This document shows positions 34,882 to 42,784 of a DNA stretch of 64,000 bases, one piece after another. A program made the translations under genes and the position numbers. The stretch is from contig NZ_JAABNS010000001.1 of the NCBI RefSeq assembly GCF_009928425.1, forward strand, positions 248,001-312,000, in the 5' to 3' direction. This DNA comes from Pseudarthrobacter sp. ATCC 49987. GTDB lineage: Bacteria; Actinomycetota; Actinomycetes; Actinomycetales; Micrococcaceae. Below the pieces are notes generated by a model, which was not told where the DNA came from, made no database searches, and saw nothing but the letters and a program-made list of their open reading frames with translations. Position 1 is the stretch's first letter, and each line of letters opens with the position of its first letter.

Positions 34882-35859
34882 ATGACCACCTCCGAACCCG
34901 CCGTGCCGGACGCCACCGACCCCGCCTCGCCGGCCCCGAGGGGCGGCCTGGACACCGCCACCCCCGACCTGCCCGGCTGGACGCACATCTACTCCGGCAA
35001 GGTCCGCGACCTCTACGTTCCCGCGGACGGGTCCATCACGGAGCGCATCGGCCAGGAGTGTGTCCTGGTCGTGGCCAGCGACCGCATCAGCGCCTACGAC
35101 CACGTCCTCGCCAGTGAGATCCCGGACAAGGGCCGCATCCTGACCCAGCTGAGCCTGTGGTGGTTCGAGCAGCTCGGTGTGGCGCACCACGTGCTTGCGT
35201 CCACGGTCGAGGCCGGTGTGCCCGCCGCCGTGGAAGGGCGCGCGATGATCTGCAAGAAGCTGGACATGTTCCCGGTCGAGTGCATCGCCCGTGGCTACCT
35301 CACCGGCTCGGGGCTCGAGGAGTACCGGCAGTCCCGCACCGTGTGCAGCCTCCCCCTGCCCGACGGACTGGTGGACGGGTCACGGCTCGACGACGCCATC
35401 TTCACCCCCTCCGCGAAAGCCGAAGTGGGCGAGCACGACGAGAACATCACCTACGCCGCCGTCGTCGAAACGGTGGGCGAGGACGTCGCCGCGCGGCTGC
35501 GCGAACTCACGCTGGAGATCTACACCAAGGCCGAGGCGATCGCCCGCGGCCGCGGCATCATCCTCGCCGACACCAAGGTGGAATTCGGCTTCGACGCCGC
35601 CACCGGGGTCATCACGCTCGGCGATGAGGTGCTCACCCCGGATTCCTCACGGTTCTGGGACGCCGCCACGTACGAGCCGGGCAAGGCCCAGCCGTCCTAT
35701 GACAAGCAGTACGTCCGCGACTGGCTGACCTCCGCCAAATCCGGCTGGGACCGTTCCTCGGACGTGCCCCCGCCGGCGTTGCCGGCCGACGTCGTCGCCC
35801 GCACACGCAGCCGCTACGTCGAGGCCTACGAAAAGCTCACCGGCCGGACGTTCGCCTAG
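34882..35859 (+). CDS. purC: Phosphoribosylaminoimidazole-succinocarboxamide synthase
   Basis: A 325-residue SAICAR synthetase. The signature YSGKVRDLY, SDRISAYDHVL, VECIARGYLTGSG and LADTKVEFGF are present. The first 35 residues (Pro/Ala/Thr-rich) are an extension absent from E. coli PurC but usual in actinobacteria. ATG 34882 lies 2 bases after the purD stop, a clear purDC operon. It ends 12 bases before the convergent regulator gene. Confidence 0.95.
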   Translation: MTTSEPAVPDATDPASPAPRGGLDTATPDLPGWTHIYSGKVRDLYVPADGSITERIGQECVLVVASDRISAYDHVLASEIPDKGRILTQLSLWWFEQLGVAHHVLASTVEAGVPAAVEGRAMICKKLDMFPVECIARGYLTGSGLEEYRQSRTVCSLPLPDGLVDGSRLDDAIFTPSAKAEVGEHDENITYAAVVETVGEDVAARLRELTLEIYTKAEAIARGRGIILADTKVEFGFDAATGVITLGDEVLTPDSSRFWDAATYEPGKAQPSYDKQYVRDWLTSAKSGWDRSSDVPPPALPADVVARTRSRYVEAYEKLTGRTFA

Positions 35860-35871
35860 GACCCGGGGCGG

Positions 35872-37134
35872 CTAGGTACCGGCCGCCGCCTGCGCGCGGC
35901 GCTGGGCCAGCCGGATTTCCAGGACGGCGTCCATCGCCTGCTGGACCCGGTCCGAGGCGCCGGCTGCACTGAATTCCTTCTGGGCTTCCTCGAGGTAGAC
36001 GAGGGCCTCGTCGGATTCGCCGGCGGCCTTGAGTGCCTTGCCGAGCAGCAGGGCCACCTCGCCGGCGACGTGCTTGGCCAATGCGTCCTTCTCGGCGTGG
36101 ATCTCCCGCAATTTCTGGACGGCCGCCACAATATCGCCGGTCAGGTAGAGCCAGCGGGCTCGGATGAACGCGACCTCCAGCTGGTCCGTCTTGTTGCCGC
36201 CTACGATCGAGAGCGCCAGCTCGGCGCGTTCGATCGACGTCAGCGTTTCGGGCTCGACGATCCCGGAGGACAGGCGCACGGCGGCGGAGGCCTTGTTGAA
36301 CCGCGCCCAGAGGTCGATGTCGTTGGCGGGGGAGAGCAGCTGTGCCGCCCGCTCGTGGTACTTGATGCCCTCGGTGTAGTCATGGCGCATGAAGGCCACG
36401 TTGCCGATCACCCAGGCGACTTCGCCGGCGAGCTGGGTCATGGAATGGTCGTCCATTTGCTCGTTCATGGCCTGGCAGTATTCCCAGGCCTCATCCAGCC
36501 GGCCGCTTTCGGCCAGGGCCCCGATGAGGGCCCGCAGCGCGCCGATGATCAGGGTGGAGCCCTTAGGCAGTTCGGCGCAGAGCCGCACCGCTTCCTGCGC
36601 GTGTTCGACGGCGACTGCCAGTTGGCCCTGGCCGTGGCACACGGCCGCGAGCATCTGCCGTGCCCGAACGCCCAGGCCCGCCGACTCGGCGGCCATCGGA
36701 TGGTCCAGCAGCCGCTGGACAAGGTCTTGGCATTCCTTGAGCTGGCCCTGCTTCATGAGGCACTCGGCCTGCATGTAGCTCATGTTCCACCAGGCGCTGG
36801 TGTTCCGGGCGTCGAGGGCGATCTGGGCTGCCGCAGCGGCGTGGGTCTCCGCCAGCGGGTAGTCCCGCAGGTCCCACGCCTGGCGTGCATAGAGGCCCGC
36901 CAGGACGTATTCGGCGTCGCCGACCGACACCGGCTGGCTCCAGGCTTCCAGCGCTTTGGGGGCGAGTTCGAGCCGACGGGCGAGCTCCTCGATCACATCC
37001 GCGGTAGGTTCGCGCCGCCCGGTCTCCAGCAGGGAGATGTAGCTGGGCGAGTACAGATCGCGGCCCAGTTCCGCCTGCGTCAGGCCTCGCTCGAGCCGTT
37101 CCGCTCGGAGTTTCTCCCCGAATCCGTTCCCCAC
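35872..37134 (-). CDS. XRE-family regulator with C-terminal TPR domain (RRNPP-like)
   Basis: A 420-residue cytoplasmic transcription factor. Residues about 5-60 are an XRE-type helix-turn-helix (EKLRAERLERGLTQAELGRD, YISLLETGRREP). Residues about 75-410 are tetratricopeptide-like helical repeats, for example YARQAWDLRDYPLAETHAAAAAQIA and EVAWVIGNVAFMRHDYTEGIKYHERAA. This HTH-plus-TPR layout is that of the RRNPP peptide-sensing regulators (Rgg, PlcR, PrgX, NprR). The GTG start at 37134 has AGGAGG 5 bases upstream. It is divergent from a repetitive secreted peptide gene 144 bases away, its likely ligand source (inference). Confidence 0.88.
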   Translation of the reverse strand: MGNGFGEKLRAERLERGLTQAELGRDLYSPSYISLLETGRREPTADVIEELARRLELAPKALEAWSQPVSVGDAEYVLAGLYARQAWDLRDYPLAETHAAAAAQIALDARNTSAWWNMSYMQAECLMKQGQLKECQDLVQRLLDHPMAAESAGLGVRARQMLAAVCHGQGQLAVAVEHAQEAVRLCAELPKGSTLIIGALRALIGALAESGRLDEAWEYCQAMNEQMDDHSMTQLAGEVAWVIGNVAFMRHDYTEGIKYHERAAQLLSPANDIDLWARFNKASAAVRLSSGIVEPETLTSIERAELALSIVGGNKTDQLEVAFIRARWLYLTGDIVAAVQKLREIHAEKDALAKHVAGEVALLLGKALKAAGESDEALVYLEEAQKEFSAAGASDRVQQAMDAVLEIRLAQRRAQAAAGT

Positions 37135-37152
37135 GGGTTCCTCCTAATTCCG

Positions 37153-37204
37153 GACAGTCTTTGTACTAAATGCTTGACAGTCTCTGTGCAAGCCATTTTA
37201 CAAT
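37153..37204. promoter_or_regulatory. Shared control region: two ACAG-N3-(C/T)TGT dyads and promoter-like boxes
   Basis: Direct repeats GACAGTCTTTGTAC (37153-37166) and GACAGTCTCTGTGC (37176-37189) are 23 bases apart, about two helical turns. Each contains an 11-bp dyad ACAG-N3-YTGT (37154-37164, 37177-37187). On the plus strand TTGACA (37174-37179) overlaps the second dyad, with TTTACA 17 bases or TACAAT 19 bases downstream as the -10. On the minus strand TTGCAC-N17-TAGTAC could serve the regulator gene. Arrangement fits autoregulated operators. Confidence 0.55.
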
Positions 37205-37278
37205 GTATGTCAACAAGGGCTCGTGCTGGCTTTGTAATGTGTCCGACTCGCGTTTCCGACTCGTATTGAGGAACCCAC

Positions 37279-37521
37279 ATGATCAAGAAGATTGCAGCTT
37301 CCGTTGCCTTGGCGGGGGCGCTGGCTCTCTCCGCAGCGGCTCCGGCAGTCCTGTCGATAAGTGCTATCGGCAACTGGCCGGATCCGATGGGCATCACCCT
37401 GTCGATCGGCAACTGGCCCGATCCCATGAGCTCCAACCGGGGAAGCCTCTCGGCTATTGGCAACTGGCCGGACCCGATGACCTTCGCCACCAACATCGGC
37501 AACTGGCCGGATCCGATGTAA
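37279..37521 (+). CDS. Secreted precursor peptide with four IGNWPDPM repeats (candidate pheromone)
   Basis: An 80-residue pre-peptide. Residues 1-23 form a Sec signal peptide (MIKKIAASVALAGALALS, cleavage after APA23). The mature part holds the octapeptide IGNWPDPM at residues 30-37, 43-50, 60-67 and 73-80, the last being the C-terminus. Three copies are preceded by Ser or Ser-Ala. Spacers (GITL, SSNRGSL, TFAT) vary. GAGGA lies 6 bases before ATG 37279; a strong terminator follows the stop. The neighbouring divergent XRE-TPR regulator suggests a multi-copy signalling peptide. A RiPP or antimicrobial precursor is possible but no modifying enzyme is nearby. Confidence 0.8.
   Translation: MIKKIAASVALAGALALSAAAPAVLSISAIGNWPDPMGITLSIGNWPDPMSSNRGSLSAIGNWPDPMTFATNIGNWPDPM
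37366..37518 (+). repeat. Four 24-bp units encoding identical IGNWPDPM octapeptides
   Basis: Units at 37366-37389, 37405-37428, 37456-37479 and 37495-37518. Units 1 and 4 are identical at DNA level; units 2 and 3 each differ at two bases, all third codon positions. Protein identity is complete, pointing to selection on the peptide. Confidence 0.92.
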
Positions 37522-37538
37522 GCAGTCGCTCCTTGATG

Positions 37539-37577
37539 GCTCCGGGACACCTGCGCAGGTGTCCCGGAGCTCTTTTT
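37539..37577 (+). terminator. Strong intrinsic terminator of the repeat-peptide gene
   Basis: A perfect 14-bp stem (GCTCCGGGACACCT, tetraloop GCGC) is followed by TCTTTTT. It lies 18 bases after the stop codon, so the peptide gene is a short monocistronic transcript. Confidence 0.92.
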
Positions 37578-37710
37578 GCCCTGGCACCCTCATCGGCTGC
37601 TCCATAACGGCCCTTCTGAGGGGTCAAAACGGCAGTTGTGGAGCAGGCGATGGGGGTTTCGACGGCGGCGCCGGGCAGCCGCCGCCCGGCGGGCACACAG
37701 CGCGCACACA

Positions 37711-37746
37711 AAGAAGAGGGCCTTCCAGCTGGAAGGCCCTCTTCTT
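37711..37746 (-). terminator. Perfect hairpin downstream of tRNA-Pro
   Basis: A 36-bp perfect palindrome (AAGAAGAGGGCCTTCCAG and its complement) ends 4 bases from the tRNA 3' end on the minus strand. The ends form a T-rich CTTCTT/CTTTG context, fitting a terminator of the tRNA transcript. Confidence 0.8.
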
Positions 37747-37749
37747 GAT

Positions 37750-37826
37750 TGGTCGGGATGACAGGATTTGAACCTGCGACCTCGTCGTCCCGAACGACGC
37801 GCGCTACCAAGCTGCGCCACATCCCG
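37750..37826 (-). tRNA. tRNA-Pro (anticodon CGG)
   Basis: The minus strand folds as a full cloverleaf: acceptor CGGGATG with matching 3' strand, D arm with GCGCAGCTTGGTAGCGC, anticodon stem CGTCG/CGACG around loop TTCGGGA, variable loop AGGTC and T arm with GGTTCAAATCC. Anticodon CGG lies at 37790-37792. The CCA end is encoded (37750-37752). Confidence 0.95.
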
Positions 37827-37902
37827 ATCCGTTACTTCAAAAGCAACTTCACAAGAGTATCCGATGGGGGCCCCGGATGCGAAATCGTGCCGCCCGGACG
37901 GT

Positions 37903-39732
37903 TCAGACCAGCGAATCCTTCCAGGCCCCGTGCAGCTGCGCGAAGCGGCCGCCGCCGCCGATCAGCTCCGCCGGGGTGCCGTCCTCGACCACCCGCCCGT
38001 CGTGCACGACGAGGACCCGGTCGGCCGTCTCCACCGTCGACAGGCGGTGCGCGATGATGAGGGCGGTCCGGCCGGTGCCGGCGCCGATCCCCTGCAGCAG
38101 CCCCGCGAGGCCGGCCTGCACGAGCCGCTCGGACGGGATGTCCAGCGAGGACGTGGCCTCGTCGAGGATCAGGACGGCGGGCCGGGCCAGGAAAGCCCGG
38201 GCGAAGCTGATCAGTTGGCGCTGCCCGGCCGAAACCCGGCCGCCGCGCTTGTTGACGTCCGTGTCGTAGCCTTCCGGGAGCTCCTGGATGAACTCGTGGG
38301 CGCCCACCGCCCTGGCGGCAGCCTCGATCTCCTCACGGGAGGCGCCGGGCCGGCCCAGGGCGATGTTGTCCGCCACGGATCCGCTGAACAGGAAGGCCTC
38401 CTGGGTGACCATCACGACATTCCGCCGCAGATCCGCCGTCGCAAGCTCCCGCAGGTCCACGCCGTCGAGCGTGAGGGAACCTGCCGAGACGTCGTAGAAG
38501 CGGGCGATCAGCTTGGCGAAAGTGGATTTGCCGGCGCCGGTCTGGCCGACCAGCGCCACGGTCTGGCCGGCGGGGATGTGCAGGTCCATGGTGGGGATGA
38601 TGACCGGGCCGTCGCCGTAGCGGAATTCGACGCCTTTGAAGTCGATGGTTCCCTTGGCGTCGTGCAGTGCCACCGGGTTCCTGGGCGGCCGGACGGTGGG
38701 GACTTCCTCGAGGAGGCCGGAGACTTTCTCCAGCGCCGCCTGGGCGCTCTGGAAGGAGTTGTAGAACATGGCCATCTGGTCCACCGGCTGGAAGAAGCGT
38801 TTGGTGGACAGGATCAGGGCCAGCAGCACACCGACGGCGAGGTCGCCGCTGAGCACCCGGAAGCCGCCGAACAGCAGGACGACGGCGACGCAGACATTGC
38901 CGATCAGCACCAGGCCGGGCTGGAGGATGCCGTTTAGGTTGATGGAGCGGACCGTGACTTTGCGGTAGTCCTCGGAGAGCCCGGCGTACTGTGCGGCGTT
39001 TTCGCGTTCCTTCCGGAAGGCCTTAACCGCGCGGATGCCGGTCATGGTTTCGACGAAGTGCACGATGAGCCGGGCCGAGACGACGCGGGATTCGCGGAAC
39101 GCGATCTCGGAGTGCTTCTGGTACCAGCGGGCCAGGAAGTACATCGGCACGCCGGCGGCCAGGACCAGGAGCCCGCTGCGCCAGTCGAGGGCGAACACGG
39201 TCACGGCGGTGAAGACCATAAACAGCATCCCCGACGCCAGCGAGCTGATCCCGGAGTCCAGAAGTTCGCGCAGGGCCTCCAGGTCCGAGGTCTGCCGGGC
39301 AATGATCCGGCCAGAGGTGTACTTTTCGTGGAATTCCAGGCTGAGCCGCTGGGTGTGCCGGAAGACCCGGACGCGCAGGTCCAGCAGCATCGCCTGGCTG
39401 AGTCTTGCCGTCGAGGTCACGTACAGGGCCGTGAGGCACGCCGTCGCGACGGCGGCGGCGAGGTAGGCAGCCCCGGTGAGCAGCAGCGGGAGGTTGTCGC
39501 CGGCGCGCAGGGCCGGCAGGGCCCGGTCGATGCCGAACGCTATCAGCGCAGGCCCGGCAACCCGCGCCGCCTGGGACAGCACGACGGCGGCAATTGTCAG
39601 CCAGAACCGCCGGCGGACCGGGCGGATGAGCGAGCCCAGCAGGGCAAGGGAGCGGCGCCGGACGGTCTTGCTCTCGCTCTTGGACAGGTGCGCGTTGTCC
39701 TCGTTCGCGGTGCCGAAGGTGGCGCTGCTCAT
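37903..39732 (-). CDS. ABC exporter subunit (permease-ATPase half transporter)
   Basis: A 609-residue half-transporter: six membrane helices (residues about 35-330) then an ATPase domain with Walker [10 protein letters not shown], Walker [12 protein letters not shown] (catalytic Glu present) and an atypical signature VSAGQ in place of LSGGQ. Its partner, overlapping by 4 bases, has the opposite pattern, so the two should form an asymmetric heterodimer of the TmrAB/BmrCD type. Exports drugs, lipids or peptides; substrate unknown. Confidence 0.92.
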   Translation of the reverse strand: MSSATFGTANEDNAHLSKSESKTVRRRSLALLGSLIRPVRRRFWLTIAAVVLSQAARVAGPALIAFGIDRALPALRAGDNLPLLLTGAAYLAAAVATACLTALYVTSTARLSQAMLLDLRVRVFRHTQRLSLEFHEKYTSGRIIARQTSDLEALRELLDSGISSLASGMLFMVFTAVTVFALDWRSGLLVLAAGVPMYFLARWYQKHSEIAFRESRVVSARLIVHFVETMTGIRAVKAFRKERENAAQYAGLSEDYRKVTVRSINLNGILQPGLVLIGNVCVAVVLLFGGFRVLSGDLAVGVLLALILSTKRFFQPVDQMAMFYNSFQSAQAALEKVSGLLEEVPTVRPPRNPVALHDAKGTIDFKGVEFRYGDGPVIIPTMDLHIPAGQTVALVGQTGAGKSTFAKLIARFYDVSAGSLTLDGVDLRELATADLRRNVVMVTQEAFLFSGSVADNIALGRPGASREEIEAAARAVGAHEFIQELPEGYDTDVNKRGGRVSAGQRQLISFARAFLARPAVLILDEATSSLDIPSERLVQAGLAGLLQGIGAGTGRTALIIAHRLSTVETADRVLVVHDGRVVEDGTPAELIGGGGRFAQLHGAWKDSLV

Positions 39733-41561
39733 CGGGAAACCTCCTCGGCGTTGAGCCCTGACAGATCGGAGTCCAGCAGATCGGAGTCCAGGTCCCGCGG
39801 TTCCGGGTCGAGGCTGGCGATCACGTAGCGGTAGTGGCGGTTCTCGGCGAGCAGTTCGGTGTGGGTTCCGACGGCGGTGATCCGGCCGTCCTCCAGCAGC
39901 GCCACCCGGTCCGCCAGCGCCACGGTGGACGGCCGGTGGGCCACGATCAGCGTCGTGGTGTCGGAGAGCACCTCCCGCAGCCGGGTCTCGACGAGTTCCT
40001 CGGTGTGGACGTCCAGGGCGGAGAGCGGATCGTCCAGGACCAGGACCCTGGGCCGGGCGGCGATGGCGCGGGCCAGGGCGATGCGCTGGCGCTGGCCGCC
40101 GGAAAGGCTGAGCCCCTCCTCGCCGATCAGGGTGTCCAGGCCGTTCGGGAGCGAGTAGGCAAAGTGGGCCTGGGCGACGTCGAGCGCCTCCTCCAGGGCC
40201 TCCTCGCGGCGCTCGGCCGGGAGTCCGGCGGGGGCGCCGAGCATCACGTTGTCGCGGACCGAACTGGAGAACAGGGTGGTGTCCTCAAACGCGACGGCGA
40301 CAACCGTGCGGAGCTCCTCGACGCTGAACTCCCGCAGGTCCACCCCGTCGATCGTGATGGAACCGTCGGTGACCTCGTAGAGCCGGGGAACCAGCTGGAG
40401 CAGGGCGCTCTTTCCGCTGCCCGTGATGCCCACCAGGGCCATGGTTTCGCCCGGCCTGATGTCCAGGTTGATGTCTTTGAGGATCCGTTTGTCCGGGGCG
40501 TCCTCATACGCGAAGGTCGCTGCGTTGAAGCTGAGGGCGCCCTTCAGCTCGGCGGGGCGGCGGGCCTGTCCGGGGCTGGTGATGGTGTTCACCGAGTCCA
40601 TCACCTCGAAGTGCCGGTCCACGGCAGTCTTGGCGGTGAGGGCCATCGCCAGCAGCATGCCGCAGAACTCCACCGGCGTGGCGATGACGGCGGCGGTGGC
40701 GAAGAACGCCACGAGGGCGCCGATGCTCAGCTCACCGGTGGAGGCCAACATGACGCCGACGACGAGACCGGCGCCGAGAGCCAGCTCGGGCAGGAGGGTA
40801 ACGACCAGGCTGAAGGTGGCGAGGTGCTTGGCCTTGGCAATCTCCGTCTGGCGGAGCTCCTCGGCCTGCTCGTTGAAGTGTTCCAGCGCCTCGCGGCTGC
40901 GGCCGAACGCCTTGAGCACGCGGATTCCGTGGACCGATTCCTCGACCGTGGTGGCGAGGTCGCCGGCCTGGTCCTGGCTCCGGCGCGCCACCTTGCTGAA
41001 GCGGGTGCGGAACCGGAAGCCATAAATCATGATCGGCACCGCCGCGGCCAGGAAAATCAGCGCCAGCTGCCAGCTCATCGTGAACATCACGACGACGCCG
41101 ATCACCACGGTCAGGGTGGTCACCACGAGCATGATCGCGCCGAAGGCCATCCAGCGGCGCAGGAAGTTCAGGTCCGTCATGGCGCGGGAGAGCAGCTGCC
41201 CGGAGCCCCAACGGTCATGGAAGGAGACCGTCAGGTCCTGCAGATGGCCGTAAAGGGACACCCGCATCCGGGTCTCGACCGTGGTGGCGGGATTGATCAC
41301 GAACTGCCGGCGCAGCGCCACGAGGCCGGCTTCGGCAATGCCGAGGCCGAGGATGATGAGGGAGGCGATCCAGACCGCGTCCGCGCTGCCGCCGGGCTGG
41401 AGGGACTGGTTGATCAGCACCCGCAGCACCTGGGGGGTGGTCAGGGCCACCACGCTCGCGAGCAAGGCGCACAGCAGCCCCATGACCAGCCGCGGAATGA
41501 TCGGCCTGACGTGGGGATAAAGACGGCTGATGGAGGAGAAAAATGAGGTCTGCTTGGCCAT
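39729..41561 (-). CDS. ABC exporter subunit (permease-ATPase half transporter)
   Basis: A 610-residue half-transporter with six helices and an ATPase domain: Walker [10 protein letters not shown], canonical signature LSGGQRQR but Walker [12 protein letters not shown], in which Asp replaces the catalytic Glu. With the neighbouring subunit (Glu present, signature VSAGQ) this gives one full and one degenerate ATP site. It is the first gene of the pair; the upstream region has an operator-like dyad at 41607-41627. Confidence 0.92.
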   Translation of the reverse strand: MAKQTSFFSSISRLYPHVRPIIPRLVMGLLCALLASVVALTTPQVLRVLINQSLQPGGSADAVWIASLIILGLGIAEAGLVALRRQFVINPATTVETRMRVSLYGHLQDLTVSFHDRWGSGQLLSRAMTDLNFLRRWMAFGAIMLVVTTLTVVIGVVVMFTMSWQLALIFLAAAVPIMIYGFRFRTRFSKVARRSQDQAGDLATTVEESVHGIRVLKAFGRSREALEHFNEQAEELRQTEIAKAKHLATFSLVVTLLPELALGAGLVVGVMLASTGELSIGALVAFFATAAVIATPVEFCGMLLAMALTAKTAVDRHFEVMDSVNTITSPGQARRPAELKGALSFNAATFAYEDAPDKRILKDINLDIRPGETMALVGITGSGKSALLQLVPRLYEVTDGSITIDGVDLREFSVEELRTVVAVAFEDTTLFSSSVRDNVMLGAPAGLPAERREEALEEALDVAQAHFAYSLPNGLDTLIGEEGLSLSGGQRQRIALARAIAARPRVLVLDDPLSALDVHTEELVETRLREVLSDTTTLIVAHRPSTVALADRVALLEDGRITAVGTHTELLAENRHYRYVIASLDPEPRDLDSDLLDSDLSGLNAEEVSR

Positions 41562-41606
41562 GCCTGCTTCTTAAAACGCGACTGCGAATAACTAACGCAA
41601 CTGGAT

Positions 41607-41627
41607 GTAGTTTCCTGTAGCAACTAC
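41607..41627. promoter_or_regulatory. GTAGTT-N9-AACTAC dyad upstream of the ABC exporter pair
   Basis: A perfect 6-bp inverted repeat with a 9-base centre, 46 bases before the exporter start. Spacing and symmetry fit a MarR- or TetR-type operator; no such regulator gene is adjacent in the window. Confidence 0.45.
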
Positions 41628-41730
41628 CCTAGGCCATCGGGTGACCGGGTTCACAGGTATCTCGACAGCATCAGCATCTCGCCCAGTAATTACATTCCGC
41701 AATGGCCGCCGGGTGTGCCGCTGCACCGCG

Positions 41731-41809
41731 GGACATGTCCAGTCCTGGGTGCGAGGAGTGGGCATAAGTCCACTACGCCCAACCGTGGAGCACAGGGGAG
41801 GGCATGTCC
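41731..41809. repeat. Intergenic repeat of the GG(A/G)CATGTCC family
   Basis: GGACATGTCC (41731-41740), GGGCATAAGTCCACT (41760-41774) and GGGCATGTCC (41800-41809) share the motifs of the repeats near 33.3 and 46.8 kb. The unit is shorter and less regular. It occupies the gap between the metallophosphoesterase and ABC exporter genes; apart from it and the dyad at 41607 nothing else is seen there. Confidence 0.7.
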
Positions 41810-41833
41810 CCCGGGGTAGGGGAGCGTGCGCGT

Positions 41834-42781
41834 TCAGGAACGCGGAGTGAGCGTGAGCAGCACGGCCTCGGGCTTGCAGGCGATCCGGACCGGGGCGAAG
41901 CGCGAGGTGCCGATGCCGCCGGAGACGTTTACCGGCGTCGTGCGTCCCTTGCTTTCCCAGTCGTGCAATCCCTTGGCGCGCCAGGTCGGGAGGTCGCAGT
42001 TGGCGACGAGGGCCCCGAAGCCGGGGACGCAGATCTGGCCGCCATGGGTGTGGCCGGCCAGCAGGAGGTCGGCGCCGTCCTCGGTGAAGTGGTCCAGGAC
42101 GCGCTGGTACGGGGCGTGGATGACGGCGATTCGGAGGTGCGGTCTGGCATCCTGCCGCCTGGTTCCGCGGGGCCAGCCGGCGTACTGCTCGAGTCCCAGG
42201 TGCGGGTCGTCGACGCCGGAGAAGTCCAAGCGCAGGCCCCTGATCACGAGCGACTGGCAGCGGTTGGTCAGGTCCACCCAGCCGCCCATGCCAAAGCCGG
42301 CACGCAGCCGCGGCCAGTCCAGCGGGGCAGGGTCCTTGGGCTTGACGGACGGGCCCAGGAAGTACGAGGCGGGGTTCTTCAGCCGCGGGGCGAAGTAGTC
42401 GTTGGAGCCGGGAACGAAGACGCCGGGGAACTTCATCAGCGGACGCAGCGACTCCAGCACGGGTTCCACTGCCTTGGCGTGGCTGAGGTTGTCGCCCGTG
42501 TTCACCACCAGGTCCGGTTCCAGTTCCGCCAGCGAGGACAGCCAGGCGGCCTTGCGGTGCTGGCCGGGCACGAAGTGGATGTCGCTGAGGTGCAGCACCC
42601 GGATCGGGCCGAAACCGGGAGGAAGGATCGGCAGGGTCTCTTTGCGCAGGACGAACTGGTTCTTCTCCCACAGCCCGTACCCGGTGGCGGCGGCACCCGC
42701 CATGGCGCCGGCGCCGGCGGTTACGGCAAAGCCGCGCCCGATGCTTCGGACGCGGCTTGCCAGGGTGTTGGTGGCGGCCAT
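41834..42781 (-). CDS. Metallophosphoesterase (YaeI/YkuE-like)
   Basis: A 315-residue calcineurin-type phosphoesterase with one N-terminal hydrophobic segment. Metal motifs in order: HLSDIHFVPG, NTGDNLSHAKA, PGSNDYF (a GNHD variant with Ser-Asn-Asp) and AGHTHGGQI. Proteins of this class are UDP-diacylglucosamine or cell-wall-related phosphoesterases; exact substrate unknown. It starts 3 bases after the stop of the PBP gene, and in actinobacteria this gene commonly follows ponA. Confidence 0.88.
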   Translation of the reverse strand: MAATNTLASRVRSIGRGFAVTAGAGAMAGAAATGYGLWEKNQFVLRKETLPILPPGFGPIRVLHLSDIHFVPGQHRKAAWLSSLAELEPDLVVNTGDNLSHAKAVEPVLESLRPLMKFPGVFVPGSNDYFAPRLKNPASYFLGPSVKPKDPAPLDWPRLRAGFGMGGWVDLTNRCQSLVIRGLRLDFSGVDDPHLGLEQYAGWPRGTRRQDARPHLRIAVIHAPYQRVLDHFTEDGADLLLAGHTHGGQICVPGFGALVANCDLPTWRAKGLHDWESKGRTTPVNVSGGIGTSRFAPVRIACKPEAVLLTLTPRS

Positions 42782-42784
42782 CGC

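Noticed and set aside
37279..37521. Repeat peptide gene as a lanthipeptide, lasso or other RiPP precursor
   Set aside because: No maturase, cyclase, protease or immunity gene adjoins it; a signal peptide and an XRE-TPR neighbour favour a secreted signal, though not proven.
39834..41546. 570-residue plus-strand open frame opposite the ABC exporter subunit
   Set aside because: Composition is His/Gln/Gly/Asp-rich with no helices or motifs; the opposite strand has full ABC motifs.
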